Part shown: piece after piece, positions 1-9,948 of the stretch | Layout: each line of letters begins with the position of its first letter | How positions within the stretch are numbered: position 1 is the first letter of the stretch | Assembly (NCBI RefSeq): GCF_027474825.1 | Contig: NZ_CP107030.1 | Span: forward strand, 1,494,529 to 1,558,528 | Direction of reading: 5' to 3' | DNA from: Maribacter halichondriae | Lineage (GTDB): Bacteria > Bacteroidota > Bacteroidia > Flavobacteriales > Flavobacteriaceae | DNA: 64,000 nt | Made by a program: the position numbers and the translations under genes | The notes under the pieces: model-generated | The model's database searches: none | What the model saw: the letters and a program-made list of their open reading frames with translations, nothing else | Told to the model about the DNA's origin: nothing

Positions 1-897
1 TCCATTTGAAAAATGCGCGTCCCAACCATCTTCCTGAGGGCCTCCACCCGCAAAATGCTTGGTCTGGCAGGCTATGCTCTTCGTGCCGAGACTGTCTCCT
101 TGGAAACCCAAAATGTAAGCTTTCGCGAGTGCCGCACTCAAATGGGCATCTTCGCCAAAAGTACCGTTTACCCTTGCCCAGCGTGGGTCTGTGGCAATAT
201 CGGCCATGGGATGTTGCGCTAGGCGGATTCCCAGAGCCAAATATTCCTGTCGGGCAATATCTCCGAATTCACGTACTAAAATCGTATCGCCAATAGCTCC
301 TAGGCCCAATTGGGAGGGCCATACAGATATCCATTTGGCTTCGGCACTCGCTCCAGGCATGGCCATAGTGCCATGTCTTGGGTCTGAAATTAGAGTTACA
401 GGAATTCCCAAGCGTGTACGTTCTGCCAGTTTCTGTAGATTGTTGTTCCAAGCCGCATAGTTTCTTGCGGACGATCCTCCAAGATTTTGCACATGGTTCA
501 TTTTGTGCTTTAGCAATGTGCTGGAAGTACTTTCTGTCATAAAAGAAAAAGGGTCGCCCATTCTGGGGATTTCGAGTAGAGACCCATCTTCTTCCATAGC
601 CAGAAAATGAGCGCACATAAGCCCGGCTTTTTCATCTAGAAGCATTTGGGAAACAAGGTCTTCTACCCTAATTTCCAAAGGAGCTCTTGAATCCTCATAG
701 ATATCCAGCTTTCCATTTTTGTTCAGGTCTCGAAAAGTTTTTCCATTCACCGTAATTGTAGGTGTTTCTTCACCTATCAATTTCATGTTGGAAGAGGATT
801 GAATTTTCCATTTAATAAAAAATACCAAATACGTCAGTAGTAATATCACGATCAAACCCCCTAGGATTTTGCCCGTAATTTTTAAGAATTTTTTCAT
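1..897 (-). CDS. Glycoside hydrolase family 3 protein, N-terminal part (runs off window start)
   Basis: The frame stays open from an ATG at 897 to base 1, giving 299 codons with no stop, so the gene is cut by the window edge. The product starts with a basic tip and one hydrophobic segment (residues about 8-28), so it is probably membrane-anchored or exported. Next comes a DLNKNGKLDIYEDSRAP stretch that is typical of the entry to bacterial GH3 enzymes, and then the (beta/alpha)8 domain with GIPVTLISDPRHG, HPMADIATDPRWARVNGTFGED and KHFAGGG. The last is the conserved Lys-His of GH3 substrate binding. The family hydrolyses beta-glucosides or related glycans by retention. The catalytic Asp region lies beyond the window. 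The substrate cannot be told. Family call is firm, specificity unknown. Confidence 0.9.
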   Translation of the reverse strand, partial: MKKFLKITGKILGGLIVILLLTYLVFFIKWKIQSSSNMKLIGEETPTITVNGKTFRDLNKNGKLDIYEDSRAPLEIRVEDLVSQMLLDEKAGLMCAHFLAMEEDGSLLEIPRMGDPFSFMTESTSSTLLKHKMNHVQNLGGSSARNYAAWNNNLQKLAERTRLGIPVTLISDPRHGTMAMPGASAEAKWISVWPSQLGLGAIGDTILVREFGDIARQEYLALGIRLAQHPMADIATDPRWARVNGTFGEDAHLSAALAKAYILGFQGDSLGTKSIACQTKHFAGGGPQEDGWDAHFSNG

Positions 898-1000
898 AAG
901 AATTGGTTTAGCCTTGTACAATTTAAAAAATAAAAACGCCATGATACCCGATTTTTGGAATGACATTTGATTTACCCCTTACAACACAAAATTTTTGATA

Positions 1001-1519
1001 ATGAAAAAGTTCATATTTCTTGCCTTGATTTTAACCGGGTATATAATTAATGCCCAGGCCTATCGCGAGCGTTCCTATAATGATCATGAAATTCGTTTCA
1101 ACATGGGCCGGTTCTTAATGACCACTGCGGTCGAGGGATCCTACGAATATTATTTCACACCGGATACGAGCATCGGGGGAACGGTCTTTTTCAACGGTGA
1201 TGCTCTTGGAAAAGCAGGAAACTTCGGTATTGGTCCCAATCTTCGTGCCTATTTTGGATACCGCCCCAAAAGTGGGATGTTTGCCGAAGCATTCGGACTT
1301 TACTACACAGGACAAAATAATCTTGACAATAATTTAGGGATCCGTGATTACGATTATAGCACGACTGCTATCGGCCTAGGACTGGGCAGAAAATGGTCAA
1401 CTTTCGGCGAGAAACTTACCTTTGAAATGTCTGCCGGTCTGGGTCGAAATATCAATCCAAAAGAATTTCAAAAAACCTTTATGTTCCGCGGTGGGGTTTC
1501 CTTAGGGTTCCGATTTTAA
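1001..1519 (+). CDS. Small outer-membrane beta-barrel protein
   Basis: The product is about 172 residues and begins with a clear signal peptide (MKKFIFLALILTGYIINAQA). The mature part alternates hydrophobic and polar residues, has many Gly/Tyr/Phe, and ends in GGVSLGFRF with a terminal Phe, the usual signal for BAM insertion. This fits an eight-strand barrel of the OmpA/OmpW-like size class found in Bacteroidota. I chose the ATG at 1001 over the TTG two codons upstream because it directly precedes the signal peptide. The next gene, a TonB receptor, starts 29 bases downstream on the same strand, so the two may be co-transcribed. Function is not known. Confidence 0.75.
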   Translation: MKKFIFLALILTGYIINAQAYRERSYNDHEIRFNMGRFLMTTAVEGSYEYYFTPDTSIGGTVFFNGDALGKAGNFGIGPNLRAYFGYRPKSGMFAEAFGLYYTGQNNLDNNLGIRDYDYSTTAIGLGLGRKWSTFGEKLTFEMSAGLGRNINPKEFQKTFMFRGGVSLGFRF

Positions 1520-1548
1520 ACCTTATTTTTGCTGCCTTACTCAAAGGC

Positions 1549-3627
1549 ATGAAAGCATTTTTTCTTTTACTTTTTTTATCTGGAACGATTGCCGTTCTCG
1601 CACAAGATCCTGTTCAGAACGATACTGTCACGCAATTGGACGAAGTGATTTTGTTGGATGCCCTAAAAAAGAAAAATGCCACAGGTCTAGTGCCCTCCGA
1701 AGTCATTTCGGCCAAAGTCTTTCAGAATTATAGCCCGGTTTCGGCGGTTTCGGCTATCAATCAAATTCCGGGAGTCTACGTTTTTTCCGGAGCTCTGAAT
1801 ACCAATCGCATCACGGTTCGAGGCATTGGGGCGCGAACGCTTTTTGGAACCAATAAGTTAAGGATGTACTACAACGACATCCCTATAACGAACGGAGCAG
1901 GGTCTTCCGAAATCGAAGCTTTTGATTTAGAGAATTTGAGTCAAATAGAAGTTATCAAAGGGCCAAAAGGAACAGTTTTTGGATCGAATCTAGGTGGAGC
2001 GATTATCCTTAATCCAAAGGAAGCTTTGGGCGTTTCCACCAACTTTTCGAACAACTTCACGGTCGGTACTTTCGGTTTGCTAAAAAACAATCTTTCCTTC
2101 AATCATTTTGATGGAAAATTGCGTGTAGGTCTGCAATATGGGCATACCGAAACCGATGGGTACCGTCAGAATAGCAACTTTGAGCGTGACGGATTTTTAC
2201 TTAATACCTCCTACCGAATTAATGCAAAGAACAAAATCAGTGTATTGGTCAATCATATAGATTATACCGCTCAGATTCCTAGTTCCTTGGGGGCAACCGC
2301 TTTTGCTGAGGATCCCAGTCAAGCGACATTTACATGGCGGGTTTCAAAAGGTTTCGAAACCAATAATTATTCTTTGGTGGGATTGAATTTCAATCACACT
2401 TTCGGTAATAAGTTTGAAAACTCTACCAGTATTTTTTATTCCTACCTAGACCATTATGAAGCAAGACCTTTCGGGATTTTGGATGAATATACCAATGGAT
2501 ACGGACTAAGAACTCGCTTCTCTGGAAACTTTGGATTTTCGGATTCCAATGCGAATTACACCTTCGGTGCAGAACTCTATAAGGATGAATATACCTGGGA
2601 CGAATTCGAAAATCTATATCAGGAAAATAATGGCAACGGAAGTCTTCAAGGTGACAAATTCGCCGAAAACAAAGAATTTCGCAACCAGTGGAACGCCTTT
2701 GGAACACTATTGCTTCCAATTACAGAAAAATTCTACGCTCAAGCTGGGCTTAATATCAACAAAACGCAATACGACTATCGTGATAATTTCAACACCGCAA
2801 CCGATAACAAAAGTGCCGATAGAAATTTTAAGGCGATTGTTTTACCAAGCCTGAACCTTAACTACGCGTTTTCCGAAAATGAACAAATCTATTTTAATGT
2901 AAGTCGCGGATTTTCGAACCCGACCTTGGAAGAAACTTTGACTCCCGATGGGGTTATCAATCCTGATATTGCACAAGAAACCGGTACGAATTACGAATTG
3001 GGGACCATCCTCTATTTGGATGAAAGAAGATTCAACATCAATCTGGCCGTCTACCAAATGAACATTGAAAACTTACTGGTAGCTGAACGCGTGGGCGATG
3101 ACCAATTCGTAGGGAGAAATGCCGGCAAAACAAGACACCTTGGATTGGAAATCGGGTTGAGTTATATATGGAATATATCCACCAAAGTACAACTAAGCCC
3201 TTTCGTAAATTACACCTTGACCGGCCATAGTTTTTTAGAATTTATTGACGGTGGAGAAGACTTTTCAGGAAAGGAACTCACAGGGGTGCCCAAGCAACGC
3301 AGAACTTCAGGTATTCAGTTACAGCTCTTCGAAGATTTCTATTGGAACACCACCCATCAACATGTTAGTGAAATTCCGCTTACTGATGCCAATACCTTGT
3401 ATAGCGACCCTTTTACCGTTTTTACCACCCGAATGGGGTATCGGTATAAGTTCTCAGAACACTTCACGATTGATTATAACCTTGGCGTCAACAATCTGTT
3501 TAATAAGGTTTATGCTCAATCGGTGCTTATCAACACCTCTGGTTTTGGTGGTAACGAACCTCGTTACTTTTACCCAGGGGACGAACGGAATTTTTATATG
3601 AGTATGCGGTTCGGCTATCAGTTTTGA
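1549..3627 (+). CDS. TonB-dependent outer-membrane receptor
   Basis: The 692-residue protein has a signal peptide (residues 1-19), a short TonB-box-like stretch (TQLDEVILLDA), a plug domain (about 45-165, with INQIPGVYVFSGALNTNRITVRG and IEVIKGPKGTVFGSNLGGAI) and a C-terminal 22-strand barrel ending in SMRFGYQF. It lacks an N-terminal carboxypeptidase-like domain and has no SusD partner, so it resembles siderophore or metal-chelate receptors more than SusC glycan importers. The substrate cannot be deduced. It follows the small barrel protein closely and meets glyS tail to tail: its stop and the glyS stop are adjacent. Confidence 0.9.
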   Translation: MKAFFLLLFLSGTIAVLAQDPVQNDTVTQLDEVILLDALKKKNATGLVPSEVISAKVFQNYSPVSAVSAINQIPGVYVFSGALNTNRITVRGIGARTLFGTNKLRMYYNDIPITNGAGSSEIEAFDLENLSQIEVIKGPKGTVFGSNLGGAIILNPKEALGVSTNFSNNFTVGTFGLLKNNLSFNHFDGKLRVGLQYGHTETDGYRQNSNFERDGFLLNTSYRINAKNKISVLVNHIDYTAQIPSSLGATAFAEDPSQATFTWRVSKGFETNNYSLVGLNFNHTFGNKFENSTSIFYSYLDHYEARPFGILDEYTNGYGLRTRFSGNFGFSDSNANYTFGAELYKDEYTWDEFENLYQENNGNGSLQGDKFAENKEFRNQWNAFGTLLLPITEKFYAQAGLNINKTQYDYRDNFNTATDNKSADRNFKAIVLPSLNLNYAFSENEQIYFNVSRGFSNPTLEETLTPDGVINPDIAQETGTNYELGTILYLDERRFNINLAVYQMNIENLLVAERVGDDQFVGRNAGKTRHLGLEIGLSYIWNISTKVQLSPFVNYTLTGHSFLEFIDGGEDFSGKELTGVPKQRRTSGIQLQLFEDFYWNTTHQHVSEIPLTDANTLYSDPFTVFTTRMGYRYKFSEHFTIDYNLGVNNLFNKVYAQSVLINTSGFGGNEPRYFYPGDERNFYMSMRFGYQF

Positions 3628-5171
3628 TTACCCCATCTTCATCAACCAAGTCTTCATATCCACTTCTTTGTGAATAATCCCTCTTAATTCAGAAATAGCG
3701 ACACGCTGCTGCTCCATGGTATCGCGATGGCGAATCGTTACCGTTTGGTCTTCCAAAGTTTGATGATCTACTGTTATACAGAAGGGCGTTCCGTTGGCAT
3801 CTTGTCTTCGGTAACGGCGGCCTACGGCATCCTTTTCATCGTAGAGCACGTTAAAATCCCATTTCAGTTCGTTGATGATTTCTTTAGCCAATTCCGGCAA
3901 TCCATCTTTTTTTACTAGAGGAAAAACCGCTGCCTTCGTCGGAGCGAGCACAGCAGGCAGTTTCAATACCGTTCTAAAAGCTCCATTTTCGAGTTCTTCT
4001 TCCCGCAACGAATTCGAAAAAACCGTCAAGAACATTCGGTCAAGCCCAATGGAGGTTTCTAGCACATAAGGTACATAACTCTCATGGGTCTCATGATCGA
4101 AATATTGTAACTTTTTGCCACTATATTCTTCATGTTGCGAAAGGTCGAAATCGGTTCGGGAATGAATTCCTTCCAATTCTTTGAATCCAAAAGGAAAACG
4201 AAATTCGATATCGGAGGCGGCATCGGCGTAATGTGCCAATTTCTCGTGGTCATGAAAACGGTAATTGTCTTCTCCCATTCCAAGGGAAAGATGCCATTTC
4301 ATTCGGGCTTCCTTCCAGTATTCGTACCATTCTTTTTGTGTACCGGGTTGAATGAAAAATTGCATTTCCATCTGTTCGAATTCACGCATACGAAAAATGA
4401 ACTGTCGAGCGACTATCTCATTACGGAACGCTTTACCAGTTTGGGCAATCCCGAAGGGAATCTTCAAACGACTGGTCTTCTGAACATTAAGAAAATTTAC
4501 GAAAATACCTTGTGCCGTTTCGGGTCTCAAAAACAAATCCATCGCATTTTCGGCTGAGGCGCCCAACTTTGTGCCGAACATAAGGTTGAACTGCTTGACG
4601 TCCGTCCAATTTTTGGAGCCGGACATGGGGCAGGCGATTTCCAATTCTTCAATGAGTTTTTTGACATCGGCCAAATCTTCTTTTTCCAGAGATTTGCCCA
4701 ATCGCTGAAGAATGGCCTTCCCCTCCTTTTGGTATTCGACCACACGTGGGTTGGTTTCCAAAAACTGTTTTTTATCAAAGGCATCACCGAACCGTTTTGC
4801 CGCTTTTGCCACTTCCTTTTCGATTTTGGCATCTATTTTAGCGACATAGTCCTCTACTAATACATCGGCGCGATATCTTTTTTTGGAATCCTTATTATCG
4901 ATTAGGGGGTCATTAAAAGCATCTACATGGCCCGAAGCTTTCCAGATAGTGGGATGCATGAATATTGCCGCGTCAATGCCGACAATATTATCATTGAGCT
5001 GCACCATGGCCTGCCACCAATATTCTCGTATATTTTTTTGAGTTCCGCACCGTTTTGGCCGTAGTCATAAACAGCGCTTAATCCGTCATAGATTTCACTA
5101 GATTGAAATACATAGCCGTATTCCTTCGCATGTGAAATCACTTTCTTGAAATCGTCATCTTGCTTTGCCAT
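3628..5171 (-). CDS. glyS: Glycyl-tRNA synthetase, dimeric class II type (one-base frame break near 5033-5039)
   Basis: This enzyme charges tRNA-Gly in the cytoplasm and is essential. The N-terminal 50 residues (KVISHAKEYGYVFQSSEIYDGLSAVYDYG) are in one frame and the remaining 459 in another (LNDNIVGIDAAIFMHPTIWKASGHVDAF, FRPETAQGIFVNF, class II motifs with FRNEI and GLDRM). Restoring one A in the A-run read on the minus strand (seven T on the plus strand at 5033-5039) joins them through KNIREYWWQAMVQ, as the family requires, and gives about 514 residues. A broken copy of a single essential enzyme is implausible, so I read this as a sequencing or assembly error. It is the eukaryote/archaea-like homodimer form, not the glyQ/glyS tetramer. 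Confidence 0.93.
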
Positions 5172-5208
5172 TCGGCAAAAATAGAATATTACATCAAAAA
5201 GTATTCAT

Positions 5209-6105
5209 TTATTTTAAATCAAATTCTGTACTGGAAAGTAACCGCTCATTTTCGAAAATATTCAAGGCATAGGTTCCTGAGCTTAATGAACCTGCAGGCA
5301 ATGTAATAAAATCACATGTTTCCATATCTTGTCCGGTCGTCAAAATCTCAACGCGCTTACTATAGACATTACCATTTACTGAAATGGTGTTTGCATTGTC
5401 TTCGATAATTTTTCTGTCAGGGTCTAAAAATTGGAAATAAATAACCCGTTGTTCGTTCGCAACCGTAGGGTCGGCGACAATAGTAACACAGCCTCTTAAT
5501 TTCTCAATAATCGAGGCCTTGTTGGTTATGATAGGTCTATCGCCCCGAAGTCTCATACCATTGGCGAGAGGAGCACTGATCTGTAAATAGGTCTTGGTCT
5601 TGAGCTCTTTGTCGATTTCTTTTCTTAGTTCACGTTGCAATGCCTCGTTCTCGGCTATACTTTGATTCTTGAGCCTAAGTTCTTCAACTTTTTTTCTGGT
5701 CTCTTCATACTTTTCGGTAAGTACAAGATTGTTGTATTTCAAGAAATTGTTCTTCAATTTCAAACTATCGTTCTTGGCTTCCAGCCTTCTTAACTCACCT
5801 TTATATTCCCGAAGTTTTTCAATAGTGAAGGATAATTTACCAACGGAATCCAATAATTCTTGCACACGATAACGCGAACTTTGTAATTCTATCTCGTTCA
5901 CTTCATTGAGCGCTGAAAGCCTATCGACATCGCCTTTCATCAGCGTAAGGTCTTTTACCAATAGTTCTTTCTCTTGCTCCAAAAAGTTGATTTGAGTCTG
6001 ACTTTGGGCATAGCTGTAATAAAAGGCGATCAAAATACCGATTATCACTGCTACCAAGGCAGCAAGGATTACTTTGTAGTTGAATTTGTTATCTTGACCA
6101 TCCAT
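5209..6105 (-). CDS. Membrane-anchored coiled-coil protein of unknown function
   Basis: The 298-residue protein has a short cytoplasmic tip, one transmembrane helix (about residues 10-31, VILAALVAVIIGILIAFYYSY) and a long heptad-rich coiled coil (about 35-165, rich in E, K, L). It ends in a compact beta-rich domain (about 175-298, with GCVTIVADPTVANEQRVIYFQF and SSGTYALNIFENERLL). Similar conserved hypothetical proteins occur widely in Flavobacteriia. The architecture suggests a periplasmic rod or tether rather than an enzyme. It starts 44 bases from the divergent comF gene and lies just downstream of glyS. No function can be assigned. Confidence 0.7.
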   Translation of the reverse strand: MDGQDNKFNYKVILAALVAVIIGILIAFYYSYAQSQTQINFLEQEKELLVKDLTLMKGDVDRLSALNEVNEIELQSSRYRVQELLDSVGKLSFTIEKLREYKGELRRLEAKNDSLKLKNNFLKYNNLVLTEKYEETRKKVEELRLKNQSIAENEALQRELRKEIDKELKTKTYLQISAPLANGMRLRGDRPIITNKASIIEKLRGCVTIVADPTVANEQRVIYFQFLDPDRKIIEDNANTISVNGNVYSKRVEILTTGQDMETCDFITLPAGSLSSGTYALNIFENERLLSSTEFDLK

Positions 6106-6149
6106 TGGAACAAGCGGGCTTTTGTAGGTTAATATTGTTATAAGATTCG

Positions 6150-6862
6150 ATGCACTCTAAACTTTCAAATATACTAAATGATATAAACACCGTACTACTA
6201 CCCAGGGTGTGTTTTGGATGTAATGCTCATTTAAATAGAGGAGAGTACCTTATCTGTACCGTTTGTCGGAACGATTTGCCACTCACCGAGTACACCTTTA
6301 ACGAAGAAAATGCAGTAGACCGTACTTTTTATGGTCGAATTAACATAAAAAAGGCCTCTTCTTTCCTGTTTTTCGCTGAAAATGGGGTCGTAAAAAACCT
6401 CTTGCACAACTTAAAATATAAAGACCAACAGGAAATCGGCACTTTTTTAGGTGATTGGTACGGTCAGGTTCTGAAAGAAGACCCTGGTCTTAACGAGATA
6501 GATTTCATAGTTCCTGTACCCTTGCACCACAAAAAGTTAAGAAAAAGGGGTACAACCAAGTTACAAAATTCGGGCAGCGATTGGCATACCATTTACAAGC
6601 GGAATTTCTCGAAAATATACTCATTAAGACCGCAAATACGAAGACCCAGACCAAAAAAGGAAGAATCAGCCGTTGGCAAGGTCGTTCGGAGCTTTTTGAG
6701 GTAACGAATACCAATATACTCAAGCATAAAAAAGTACTACTGATCGACGATGTAATAACTACGGGAGCAACTATAGAAATGTGTTCAAGTGCCTTACAAA
6801 AAGCTGAAGGCATAAGAATTTATGTTGCCAGTATGGCCTTTGTCCCCCTTACCAAATTATAA
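6150..6862 (+). CDS. comF: ComF family phosphoribosyltransferase-like protein (frame break near 6547-6550)
   Basis: The ComF family combines a four-Cys zinc ribbon with a type I phosphoribosyltransferase fold and is linked to natural transformation in several bacteria. Visible here are the N-terminal ribbon (CFGCNAHL ... CTVC), the middle HNLKYKDQQEIG and PVPLHHKKLRKRG motifs, and the C-terminal PRPP loop VLLIDDVITTGAT. The frame is lost right after KLRKRG and resumes as YNQVTKFGQRLAYHL if one G is added to the GGGG at 6547-6550. The rebuilt protein is 237 residues, normal for the family. The break is likely a base-calling error. It is divergent from the coiled-coil gene and is followed by an Ig-like lipoprotein. 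Confidence 0.88.
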
Positions 6863-6963
6863 ACAAAAGCGAACTGTTTCTGAGGCTTTAAAATTACCAA
6901 AATACTTGTCTAGATATGCTTCTTAAAGGTTATTCTTAACGTTTTTTGGGTATTCTACGCCAT

Positions 6964-6991
6964 TTGAATTTGTAAATATGTCGTTACTTTG
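6964..6991 (+). promoter_or_regulatory. Bacteroidota-type promoter for the Ig-like lipoprotein gene
   Basis: A TTG at 6964-6966 and a TA-C-TTTG box at 6985-6991 are separated by 18 bases, close to the phylum's TTG / TAnnTTTG consensus (one base short in the -7 spacer). A start site about 7 bases downstream would leave a short leader to the ATG at 7011. It would place the ATG at 6978 inside the promoter, which supports the downstream start. Confidence 0.4.
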
Positions 6992-7010
6992 CCGTTCATA
7001 TAGGTTTTCT

Positions 7011-8625
7011 ATGTTGCGACGTTTTTTTGCCTCCTTTTTTCTCATTTTTATCGTACTCGCCCTCTATCAATGCGGTAGAAGGGGCACCCCCACTGGAGGA
7101 CCCAAAGACGTTGACCCACCACAGTTGGTCAAGACCGATCCAGAAAATATGAGTATTAATTTTGATGCAAATAAAATACGCCTCTACTTCGACGAATATA
7201 TAAAATTGGAGGACGTCCAAAATCAACTGATTGTATCTCCACCTTTAAAATATCAACCCGAAGTAAGTCCACAAGGGGGGCCAGTAAATTTGTAGAAATT
7301 AAGATCAAGGATACTTTAAAGCCTAATACGACCTATACCTTTAATTTTGGACAAAGTATAGTCGACAACAACGAAAGCAACCCTGCCAGTTTTTTGAGCT
7401 ACGTTTTTTCGACAGGAGATTATATCGATTCTTTGACAGTTTCAGGGGTGGTGAAAGATGCCTTTAACAAAAAAGCGGATGAATTCATTAGTGTGATGTT
7501 ATACGAAATTGATAGTACTTATAACGATTCTACGCTATATCTAAGGCCTCCGAACTATATTACCAATACACTTGACAGCACGGTCATTTTTACACTGAAA
7601 AATCTTAAAGAAGGCCGCTATAAAATGTTCGCCATAAAGGATGAGGCCAAAAACAATATTTTTGATCAAAATGCGGATAAAATCGCATTCATTTCGGATA
7701 CGATTTCGCTGCCTACGGATTCAACCTATTTACTTAACCTTTTTAAGGAAATACCCGATTACAAGATTTCAGTACCTTCTTTCGTTTCTCGCAACAAAAT
7801 TATTTTCGGCTATTATGGGGAGGGAAGGGATATCACAATAGAGCCCCTCACCCAATTGCCGATACTGTTAAGACCAGGGTCTTAAAAGAGCGTGATAAAG
7901 ACACCCTCAATTTTTGGTTTACGCCTTTCGAAGTCGATTCCATACTGTTTACAGTGACCCATGACCGTCTAAAGCTCATCGATACCTTTACCGTAAAAAG
8001 CCGCAAAGTAGGCATCGATTCTTTGACCTTAAAGTCCAACCAACAAGGATCCTTGTCATTGTACGACCCATTTTATATCGAGGCGACCACCCCAATTGTA
8101 GCAATTGATTCAAGTCAATTCAGCATGATGGACAAAGACTCGGTACCCATTGTTGACTTTACTTTGAAGCTCGATTCGTTGGAGAACAAGATTCAGGTCG
8201 ATTTTAAAAGGGAAGCAGATCAGACTTATAAAATTAACATACTACCTGACGCCATTACCGATTTTTTTGGGGAAACGAACGATACCCTCAACTATTCATT
8301 ATCCACAAAAAGTCTTACGGACTTTGGAAACCTACGTCTGCAACTTGATGGGGCAGTGCAGTATCCGATAATTGTGCAATTGACCGACGAAAAAGGGCAA
8401 ACCAAACGTGAAATTGCTGCAGAGACCGCCCAAGAATTCGTATTCAACACCTTAGAGCCAACAACGTATATGATTCGGGTCATCTTTGACTCCAATGGCA
8501 ACCAAAAATGGGATACCGGAAATTATCTTAAAAAAATACAGCCCGAACGGGTCAGCTACTATCCTGATGTTATAGAAATGAGGGCAAATTGGGAGTTTCC
8601 AGTAACTTTTACACTTCTAGAGTAA
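7011..8625 (+). CDS. Ig-like domain lipoprotein (two frame breaks)
   Basis: The protein begins with a lipoprotein signal (LRRFFASFFLIFIVLALYQC, lipobox LYQC) followed by GRRGTPTGGPKDVDPPQLV and a bacterial Ig-like fold (NFDANKIRLYFDEYIKLEDVQNQL), a combination common in Bacteroidota surface lipoproteins. The rest is a long beta-rich region ending in DSNGNQKWDTGNYLKKIQPE, typical of this family. The coding sequence is interrupted twice: at the six-G run 7275-7280 (one G missing; rebuilt GGASKFVEIKIKDTLKPNT) and once between about 7840 and 7862 (rebuilt LPDTVKTRVLKERDKDTLNFWF). The corrected length is about 538 residues. Its 3' end overlaps the convergent amidase gene by 17 bases. Molecular role unknown. 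Confidence 0.8.
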
Positions 8626-9385
8626 ATTTGTCCCTGTCTTCCAAGAATCTTAGTTTTTGTCGTGTCGATTCTATATGTTCTTTGCGTAATATTGCAAATA
8701 AAATTTCATCTTTTTCAGAATAGACAATCTGGTCGCCCAAACAATCGTAAACGGCCGAATGTCCTGAATATTCATATCCGCTCTCGTCTGTTCCAATTCT
8801 ATTGACACCGATGCAATAGGTCATATTTTCAATGGCACGGGCCTTCAAAAGTGTATCCCAAGCCTTGATTCTAGGTTTGGGCCAATTGGCAACGTACATC
8901 AAAATATCATAAGCCTCGGTATTTCGGGCCCAGACCGGAAAGCGCAGATCATAACATATCATCGGACAAATCTTAAATCCTTTATAATCAACAATTAACC
9001 TTTTCCTTCCGGCTTGATAGACTTTATCCTCTCCTGCAAGCGTAAAGGTGTGCCTTTTATCATATTGCTCTATTTTTCCTTCAGGATGAACAAAAAACAA
9101 GCGATTGGTATATGTTCCTTTTTCAAAAATGGGATGCTTCCGACTATAGCGGCATTCTTTTTTTGCCTCTTCAGCCATCCAGTCTTTTGTTATTTGCCCT
9201 TCTGAGATCTCGATATTTTTAGGTGACATGGTAAACCCTGTAGTAAACATTTCTGGCAACACGATGACATCTATATTTGAAGGAATCTCCTCAATTTTCT
9301 TTGAAAAGTAGGTTCTGTTTTCTTCTGGGCTTTCCCAAACGAGTGAAGATTGTATCAATGCTATTGTAAGTTCTATATTTTTCAT
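8609..9385 (-). CDS. Carbon-nitrogen hydrolase, omega-amidase (Nit2/YafV) type
   Basis: The 258-residue protein is a complete nitrilase-superfamily enzyme with the Glu-Lys-Cys triad: Glu in DVIVLPEMFTTGF, Lys in YDKRHTFTLAGE and Cys in CPMICYDLRFPVW. The YDKRHTF and CYDLRFPVWARN wording matches the omega-amidase subgroup. That subgroup hydrolyses alpha-ketoglutaramate and alpha-ketosuccinamate to the keto acids, a repair step after glutamine or asparagine transamination. It has no signal peptide, so it is cytoplasmic. The gene converges with the Ig-like lipoprotein and is otherwise alone. Specificity is inferred from the subgroup, not proven. Confidence 0.88.
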   Translation of the reverse strand: MKNIELTIALIQSSLVWESPEENRTYFSKKIEEIPSNIDVIVLPEMFTTGFTMSPKNIEISEGQITKDWMAEEAKKECRYSRKHPIFEKGTYTNRLFFVHPEGKIEQYDKRHTFTLAGEDKVYQAGRKRLIVDYKGFKICPMICYDLRFPVWARNTEAYDILMYVANWPKPRIKAWDTLLKARAIENMTYCIGVNRIGTDESGYEYSGHSAVYDCLGDQIVYSEKDEILFAILRKEHIESTRQKLRFLEDRDKFTLEV

Positions 9386-9637
9386 GAAGTGTTATCGATT
9401 AAAATAAATAGCTTTTTTGCAATTATTGCGGAGTTCAAAAGAGGTCTCGCCCGCTATCATAATAATGGTCTTTGCACTTAAAATCCAATTCTGATATGTT
9501 CTTATTTAACTTAAATATACTTGCCAGCCTGATTATATGTTAAAATAGCATATAAATAGGAAAATACACTTGTAGTACGAACTGGCATAAAAGTAGAACT
9601 TTGTACCGTAAAGTTAAACCTACTTAAAACATTAAAT

Positions 9638-9931
9638 ATGGATATCACTCCAATCATCGGCAACATTGCCGCAGCATTGACTACGATAAGTTTTCTTCCA
9701 CAGGCCATAAAGACCATAAAAACAAAGGATACGGGCGGACTCTCGTTCCCCATGTATTTTATGTTCGTAACAGGCGTCTCTTTATGGCTCATTTATGGTA
9801 TGATGAACAACCAAATGCCAATTATCATCGGCAATTTAGTCACTTTGGTGCTTGCAGGAATCATTTTTGGTTTTATGCTCAAAGATATTTTTAGGAAGAA
9901 ATCGAAAAATCGGTCGGCATTTTTAGGTTGA
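9638..9931 (+). CDS. SemiSWEET-type small sugar transporter
   Basis: The 97-residue protein has three predicted transmembrane helices (about 5-24, 36-55, 62-82) and a PQ-loop motif (SFLPQAIKTIKTKDTGGLSFPMYF) near the start. This matches bacterial SemiSWEETs, which form dimers that move sugars through a central pocket. The conserved Trp-Asn/Trp-region equivalents fall in GVSLWLIYGMMNNQ. A basic tail (KDIFRKKSKNR) follows the last helix. It stands alone between the amidase gene (divergent, 250-base spacer with nothing recognisable) and the convergent ankyrin gene. Sugar specificity unknown. Confidence 0.9.
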   Translation: MDITPIIGNIAAALTTISFLPQAIKTIKTKDTGGLSFPMYFMFVTGVSLWLIYGMMNNQMPIIIGNLVTLVLAGIIFGFMLKDIFRKKSKNRSAFLG

Positions 9932-9948
9932 AGCGAACCTAGTACCTA

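Noticed and set aside
6..616. Several small frames at the window start
   Set aside because: They overlap the GH3 coding frame, which is open from 897 to base 1 and matches GH3 motifs.
3628..5171. Programmed frameshifting in glyS at an A-run
   Set aside because: The rest of the window has about twenty similar breaks in unrelated genes, and no other glycyl-tRNA synthetase is known to use it. Technical error is simpler.
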